Assembly: GCA_029204225.1 (NCBI GenBank) | Contig: CM055114.1 | Span: forward strand, 12,522,144 to 12,586,143 | From: Diphasiastrum complanatum | Taxonomy: Eukaryota; Streptophyta; Lycopodiopsida; Lycopodiales; Lycopodiaceae | Direction of reading: 5' to 3' | Length of the DNA: 64,000 nucleotides | Shown: piece after piece, positions 58,490-64,000 of the stretch | Layout of the letters: each line of letters starts with the position of its first letter | Position numbering within the stretch: the stretch's first letter is position 1 | The notes under the pieces: model-generated | Told to the model about the DNA's origin: nothing | Database searches by the model: none | What the model saw: only the letters and a program-made list of their open reading frames with translations | Position numbers and translations under genes: made by a program

Positions 58490-59370
58490 CTTATGAAGAG
58501 TGGAACATCTTTTGGAGGATCTTCTTGTGTACATGGAGCTATGCAAGTGGATGGATGTTATCTTGCTGTAAAATCAAGTAATGGATCTGGAAAACAAATT
58601 TTGTTCAATGACTTTGATGGTCAAGTTGAAGATCAAGAAATTGATCTCAAAGCGCTTCAACTAGTCAAAAGGGAAGTTGGCAATTTGGAGCTAGTCAAGA
58701 GCATGAAAGGAGAGGTAATTGGCAAAGGTGTTATGGATCTGTTTTTGCAGCATATTGAAGACTCAAGTAAGGTCAAAGGAGCCGCAAGGAAGTATTTTTC
58801 AAGTTTGCTTTACTTGTTCTATCTCATGTTTGAGCAATTTCATGTGGATGTGTGCAAATTGTCAAGATATGGTAAAACTAACTACATTGGTGAGCATTGT
58901 TTTGATGTTGGATTTGTACTAGCATTCTTGGCTGATTTTGCTGATGAAAATGAAGCTATTGGAGTTTCATTATGTCACTCATTCATGGTCAAGTCATCAA
59001 GGTATGATGGTATCTTGAGGCAAGATGAAGATGGAGGCTCATTCATGGAGTATCATGGTGGATACAAGGCAACAAAGGACAAAGGAGGAGGAGACATGCA
59101 AGCAAAAGTTGATCACTCACATTTATTGTTTGTTTGCTGTATTTTTCCAGAGAGTTCAGAGTTGGAAGCATGGTGGAATCATTCCATTTACATTCTATTT
59201 GATTCTTCATGTTCTAGTCACATTTTTACATGTAAAATTGATGTAAGAAATAGTGAAGCATCCCAAGTGGACACTATTCTCTATATCAATTATGGTTGTT
59301 TCTATTTTAAGCATTACATGATCATTGAAAGAAGGTCTATTCTTAGGAAGAAGATCATTTTTATGATGGA
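58490..59370 (+). other. RT-replacing segment of G2
   Basis: Homologous to 42331-43195 and continuously open in the 334-codon frame 58412-59416. It begins after MKSGT with the same SFGGSSCVHGAMQVDG and keeps the G1-like parts VMDLFLQHIEDSSKVKGAAR and WWNHSIYILFDSSCSSHIF. It has RYDGILRQDEDGG where G1 has a different stretch, a difference also seen in G3. Unidentified; no RT motif. Confidence 0.8.
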
Positions 59371-59726
59371 TCAAAGTTCTATTGTCAAAAACTATGCTAG
59401 GAGCATTGGAAGCTAGGAAAGCGAGTTTTGAGGTACATCATTGGAACTCGAGATTTTGGCATATTGTATGAGGGATCATCACCTAATCTTTTTGGATTTT
59501 CAGATTCGGACTATGTTGGAGATGTAATGGATAGGAAATCCATTAGTTCTTATTGTATTTTCATAGGTGATGGAGCTATATCATGGATGTCAAAGAAACA
59601 AGCCACTATCTCATTGTCATCTAGTGAGGCCAAGTACAAAGCTCTTACACATTGCACAAAGGAGATGGTATGGATCAAAAGGATGATCAAGGATCTTCAC
59701 TTGCTGGATTTTTTAGAGAGCCCAAT
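59371..59726 (+). pseudogene. G2 rearranged RNase H
   Basis: After MDQSSIVKNYARS (tail motif) the sequence jumps to WKLGKRVLRYIIGTRDFGIL, an earlier part of Copia RNase H, then FGFSDSDYVGDVMDRKSISS (first Asp), SKKQATISLSSSEAKYKALT (catalytic Glu) and LLDFLESPI, where it is cut at 59727. The order tail-then-core shows recombination with a different, RT-bearing G relative. Confidence 0.9.
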
Positions 59727-61165
59727 CATAACCAAACAATCAATCAAGAGGGCAAACCATTCCAACCACAACCAATACATTCAAGGTAAGGTTACTAACA
59801 AACCTCACTCAATCCCCCACAATCAAGCATTCCCCTTTAAAACAAACTAGCACGTGAACACTACAAGACAAGCATTCATTCTCAAACTAGCTCACATTAC
59901 CTTCCATCCACTAACTCTCAACACTATCCTCAACACTCATCCCACAACTACAATTCAAGGCACTACCTCCAAGCAAATCACACTCATATGAGGCAAGACA
60001 ACAAGGATACAAAAGCTTTAACATCAAAATACACTAACTTAACACACATCCCCAAATACAAAGAGTTGGCTCCTTTTTATAGGAAAACCCAAGTGTCCCC
60101 TTTCAAAATGAGGCTTTGCCAATTTTCATGCCCTTCAAGCCCTCTTTGCCATTTGTCCTCAACCCATTTGATAGTACACCTAGTGGCCTCCATAAGAGAG
60201 TGGGGGAGTGGTGCATTCAAGGCTCTCTTCCAAAACTAGCCAAGTTGCCATTTTTGTCAAAGGCTAGGGAGGCCATTCAAGTTTCCCCTTTGGTACACCC
60301 TAGAAGCCCAAAATGTCAATGGCTAATGGGTGTACCTCCCAATTGTTATAGCCTCCAAGGTGTTTGGGCATTTAATATCCAAATTTTGGGTGAGGCCCTT
60401 TTTCAACCCCTATTTTTGGTAGGCGGCCTTCGTTTTTTCTTTGGGTACTTTCGTTTTTGGCCTTTCTTCGATTTTTCAAAGGTCGTGCGCCTACTGCTCA
60501 TTTGTCTGGATTTTTGGCCTGTTGGATAACCACTTGGCCCGCACATTTCGTTAATTGCCCGTAAATTTCCCAACTTTGCCGTTAGGGTTTCTGTGACTCC
60601 TTGATTCTGAATCCATATTTCCCGGTCCCATTTTTACCCAAAACTTTTCTTTCTCAGTTTTTTCTTCTGTGGTTGACTTTTTTGGCATTCATGACTAGGG
60701 CTCCCATGACAACATGATTTCCCTGAAAAATACACTGAGTGATCATATATTAATAAAAATGGACTCACTACATGGTAGGATTTTAGCACGGTCATACCGG
60801 CTATTTTTTTACAACTGGCCATTTTTTTTTGAAAAGCCGTAAAATATTTACCGGCCATTTCTAAGGCCGCAAAATTTGCTCTAGCCTCATTTAGGGCGGG
60901 CTGGGACCCAATTCTAGGTGGACCGACACTTTTGGCTCGGTCTTACAAAACTTGACTACAAAATATTTTTGACGGTTTTTTCGAAAGTCAGTTTCTTACT
61001 TTTAAACTGTGTCTAGCCACTTTAGAGTGGGCTAGAACCCAATTCTAAGGCAAATTTGTGCCGATTTTTCTCTAATAACCGGGTTTTACATGCCGATTTT
61101 TTCAATTATTTCAAACTTAAACTTCAATATTAGCCCGATTTTCCGTGTGAAAATATCGGCTAACA
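59727..61165 (+). repeat. T right LTR, 3' part
   Basis: 1439 bp matching 44074-45510 from its first base, ending CGGCTAACA. The left 2.5 kb of this LTR is missing. Followed by the target duplication TGCAG at 61166. Confidence 0.85.
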
Positions 61166-61217
61166 TGCAGTATAGAGGTCGCTGTGAAGCAAGAGACATA
61201 TGGCTTCGTATATACAT
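61166..61217 (-). repeat. Repeat R, copy C (right part)
   Basis: TGCAGTATAGAGGTCGCTGT, then AAGAGACATATGGCTTCGTA, match the reverse complement of copy A near 5010-5045. It continues the R copy interrupted at 36078. Confidence 0.85.
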
Positions 61218-61800
61218 ATCTCAAGATTATTTTTGCCAACTTCCAATGACAAATCTTTGGATCTTGCATGAATTGGCCTAATTTGTGCACACTAAAGCCT
61301 AAATCTGGCCTAGTTATAGCTAACCAAATGAGGGAGCCAATAAGACTCCTAAAAAGAGTCATGTCCTTGAAGGATCATTCATTCTCTTTTATAGGATTTT
61401 CTACAATATGCTCCATTGAAGTATCTATGCTCTTACACTTTTCCATTTGAAATTTTTTAAGCATGGAAAGAGCATATCTAGATTGACTTATGAACGCATG
61501 ATCTTTCCAAAAATCAATTTCTAGGCCTAAGATGTGGTGAAGAATTTCTAGATCTTGCATTTTGAATTCACTACCAAGTGCACATTTTGTTTTATCAACT
61601 AGCACCAAATTATTTCCACTTAAGATTATGTCATCTACATAAATAAGAAGAATAACTAAAGAGTTATTTAAAAACTTAATGTACAATGAAGGATCATAAT
61701 CACTAAGATGAAATCCGAGTGATATGAGTAATGAGTTTAGCCTTGCATACCAAGACCTTGGTGCTTGTTTAAGTCCATAAAGATCTTCTTTGGCTGAACA
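61218..61800 (-). pseudogene. Copia H2: RT palm and connection fragment
   Basis: Minus strand: a remnant of the L-K-Q-A-P-R-S-W-Y region near 61740, NNSLVILLIYVDDIILSGNN (active site), MQDLEILHHILGLEIDFWKD, SRYALSMLKKFQMEKCKSID, a frameshift near 61370, RSLIGSLIWLAITRPDLGFS and WKLAKIILRY, where it is cut against repeat R. Close relative of Copia H at 30487-31741. RNase H and LTRs absent. Confidence 0.93.
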
Positions 61801-62399
61801 ACCAATGTAGGTGGTAGTTGGCCTCCATAAGACATTTGCAATGATCTATCAGCTGCTTTGGTAAGACTATCAAAAGCTGGAGATTTTTTTAGAAGAATAG
61901 TGAAATGATGATAAACAAACAGATGGAAGGTAGGGTGGAGGTGGTGACATTGGTAGATGGTGTGAACGATAGGCATGAAGATGGGCGCAGAAGTATGGCA
62001 AGAGGCCGGTTGAAGGAGACTGATTTTCCAATGCTTGTAGCAAGAGATTCAGAACCGAATCTCTATCTAGATTTCCGAATCCTAGATTTGTTGTGTATTG
62101 GCACATTAGAAGTCTTTATCAGCATGTGGAAAGACAAATAGATGTGAGGTTGTAGAAGTGGAGAAAAACTGTCAATTCTCTATGGAGGTTGCTCTTGGTT
62201 GGACATTGTAGCAGATGAGAAAATATCAGTTTCACTTTCTTTCGACAATGACTCATTTCATATTAACGTCTTTTTGCATTGTGGAGCTGGTGTAGTGTGC
62301 AGTAATGTAGAAATTTGCAAGAAACTTCTCGATTGAGCAACAAGGTTAATTGTTGGTTGCTATGATGCTCGTGTTGTGTTGTCATGAGGATCCCATTGT
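61801..62399. other. Stretch without recognisable genes
   Basis: ORFs of about 78 codons on both strands (61870-62106, 61905-62141) have no known motif. Confidence 0.5.
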
Positions 62400-62600
62400 G
62401 AGTCATAACGTACGTGGCGGGTAGGTAGGTTCTTGTTGGGTTGTTTTGGACAGTCTTTGAAACTGTGTTTTCTGATACAGTCGACGCTCAGCATGGTACT
62501 TGGTCTTGACTGTACAATCAACCATGAAGTGGCCAGTTTCACCACAGATGAAACATCTGGTGTGCAATGGCCCTTGTATAACAGCATAGCCATCTTGTAT
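62400..62600 (-). pseudogene. Zinc-knuckle fragment
   Basis: One minus frame reads TRCFICGETGHFMVDCTVKT, a complete C-x2-C-x4-H-x4-C knuckle, flanked by Lys/Arg-rich sequence. Gag proteins and LINE ORF1 proteins both carry such knuckles, and too little remains to choose. Confidence 0.55.
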
Positions 62601-62639
62601 GGCTAATGAGTTTGGACTTTATGGTGGGTATTCATGATA

Positions 62640-64000
62640 AGTTAAGGCAGTTTAATCTAGAAACTCTCCAAGAAATTCTTATTTTTGAAGAATCTAGACA
62701 AAGCTATAAACTCTCCAGGATGAACAAACTCGAGCATGGTGGAAGTGACAAAGCCCTCTTTGTCAAAGGCAAGTAGAAAGGACGGAGTAAGAACCAGTTC
62801 TCTCAAGCATCCAAAAAAGACAAAGCCAAAGATCGAGACAAAGATGGTGAAGAGGATGACACATCTCATCCTTATAACTCAAAGACCAAGAAGAAGAAAG
62901 TGAAGTGTTCCTTCTGTGGCAAGAAGGGGCACTATGCCTCTAATTGCTTCAAGAAGAAAAACCAACTCAAGCAAGCTAATCTCTCCAAAGAGATTGAAGA
63001 AGATTCTGTTGCAAGTGATGGAGAAGGATCACTCATGGTGTCCAGTTTTTCTTCATCACCTTTCAAGAAAGATGGAGCTTGGTACATAGACAGTGGAGCT
63101 TCTTCACATATGTGCTGTTCAAAGGAGTCATTTGACTCAATCTTACCTTTCAAAAGACTCAAGAGATCTATTTACACAGCTAATGATCATGAGTGCCCAA
63201 TAGAAGGAATTGGCAACATTCCATTGAAACTTGCTTCTTCAAAAGTTCTTGCACTTTCTAATGTTCTTTTCATTCCAAAGCTTACAAAGAACTTAATCAG
63301 TGTGGGAAAGTTGCTTGATAATGGTTGTGATGTAAAGTTCAACTCCAATACTTGTTTTATCAAGAGAAATGATGAGATCCTTGCTGATGGATCTAGATGT
63401 GGTGGAATTTTCAGGTTGAATTCTTATGAGAATGAAAACTTTCGTGAATTTGCTTTGTTATCTAAGGAGGAGTTGTGGCATAGAAGGTTGGGTCATCCTA
63501 ACTTTAAATCTATGTCTTCTATGGTTAAGAAGGTGAAGGCTATTGGTCTTCCAAAATCTCTTTCTAAAGATTTCAAGCCTTGTGAGGCTTGTGCCATTGC
63601 AAAGTCACATAGAAAGCCATATTAGAAGTCTTTTATAAAGACTACTCATCCTTTGGAGCTTATATACTCATATGTACATTTTTCCTCTTCTAAAAGTATT
63701 GGTGGTGCAACATGTTTTGTCACCTTTATTGATGACTTTACTAGATATACTTGGATGTATCAACTTTCTTCAAAGGCTATGGTTTTTTATCACTTCCTAA
63801 TCTTCAAAGCTTATGTTGAGAAACAAATTTCTTTCAAAGTTAAAGCTTTAAGATGTGATGGAGGAGGTGAATACATCTCCAACAAGTTTCATGAATACTG
63901 TGAAGGTGAAGGAATAAAGAGAGAGTTTTCTTGTGCTTACTCTCCATCTCAAAATGGAGTAGCTGAGAGGAAAAACAAATCTTTATGTGAATGTGCTAAA
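62640..64000 (+). pseudogene. Copia M: gag end, protease, integrase (runs off window)
   Basis: Gag C-terminal part from about 62640 (stop at 62776), knuckle CSFCGKKGHYASNC near 62907, protease AWYIDSGASSHMCC near 63078, then NLISVGKLLDNG, pre-integrase ELWHRRLGHPNF and CEACAIAKSH. A TAG at 63623 ends the 241-codon frame; beyond it the same frame continues with TFIDDFTRYTWMY, LRCDGGGEYIS and SPSQNGVAERKN, so two of the three catalytic motifs are clear, while the first Asp motif is changed (LIYSYVHFS where L-x-H-S-D is usual). No 5' LTR: the left side joins unrelated sequence. Confidence 0.93.

Larger units (their letters stand above)
54797..59726 (+). mobile_element. Copia element G2 (RT-less), lacking a 3' LTR
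   Basis: Same family and order as G1 (LTR, primer site, gag, protease, integrase, RT-replacing segment), very similar throughout. It then departs: after the RNase H tail motif it jumps to an earlier RNase H section and is joined at 59727 to T LTR sequence. No 3' LTR and no target duplication. The left flank is CGAAA. Confidence 0.9.
36079..61165 (+). mobile_element. Element T: 25-kb composite Gypsy (Tat/Ogre-like)
   Basis: It begins TGTTAGGGCC at 36079 and ends CGGCTAACA at 61165, with TGCAG immediately outside both ends (36074-36078 and 61166-61170). R repeat sequence flanks both sides and is continuous when T is removed, as copies A and B show. T contains a left LTR (interrupted by G1), a primer-site-like sequence at 45511, minus-strand Gypsy coding regions, G2, and the last 1.44 kb of the right LTR, roughly 96-97% identical to the left one by hand comparison. 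Orientation is given as plus from the primer site; the coding strand argues the other way. Confidence 0.82.

Noticed and set aside
44074-61165. First reading of 44.07-45.51 and 59.73-61.17 kb as a segmental duplication
   Set aside because: Both copies end in CTAACA, one is followed by a primer-like site and the other by the TGCAG duplication, so they are better explained as the two LTRs of element T.

Overview
The window is plant nuclear DNA made almost entirely of LTR retrotransposons and their remains, mainly Ty1/Copia with one large Ty3/Gypsy element. The evidence is repeated Copia signatures (zinc knuckle, D-S-G-A protease, HHCC/DDE integrase, YVDD reverse transcriptase), initiator-Met-type primer sites after LTRs, plant TATA boxes and many CT microsatellites. 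No intact host gene, rRNA or tRNA gene was found. Such nesting suggests a large repeat-rich plant genome; the species cannot be told from the sequence.

Layout. 1-2.0 kb: eroded minus-strand Copia split by a CpG-rich segment. 4.1-6.7 kb: first copy of an unclassified dispersed repeat, here called R. 6.8-16.2 kb: one Copia insertion (E1) whose 5' half now lies inverted; both LTRs are 263 bp and flanked by the same 5-bp duplication TAAGG. The inverted block also carries a G-like gag fragment and pieces of other LTRs. 16.2-25.7 kb: mixed remnants (LTR of element L, G3 fragment, Copia integrase end, gag zinc knuckles, unidentified minus-strand ORFs), minisatellites and palindromes. 25.8-28.0 kb: second R copy. 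28.1-29.3 kb: a promoter-like block and a 320-bp tandem repeat. 29.5-31.7 kb: Copia H (RT-RNase H), split by a 0.7-kb insertion. 32-33 kb: end of another Copia. 34.1-36.1 kb: third R copy, inverted.

36079-61165 is best read as one 25-kb composite, element T, inserted in that third R copy: TGCAG flanks both ends and the R sequence resumes at 61166. T has LTRs of about 4 kb, a Tat/Ogre-like primer site at 45511, and Gypsy gag-protease-RT-integrase, a second RNase H and a coiled-coil ORF, all on the minus strand, opposite to the orientation its primer site implies. Its left LTR holds a complete Copia element G1 (38618-44068, duplication CCTAG); a second G copy (G2, 54797-59726) abuts its right LTR.

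G1 and G2 keep gag, protease and integrase but have the whole reverse transcriptase replaced by an unrecognised segment of about 0.87 kb that stays in frame with the flanking Copia coding sequence. They would need RT supplied in trans. The window ends with Copia fragments H2 (minus) and M (plus, running off the edge). All coding regions carry stops or frameshifts and nothing here is expected to be autonomously active.
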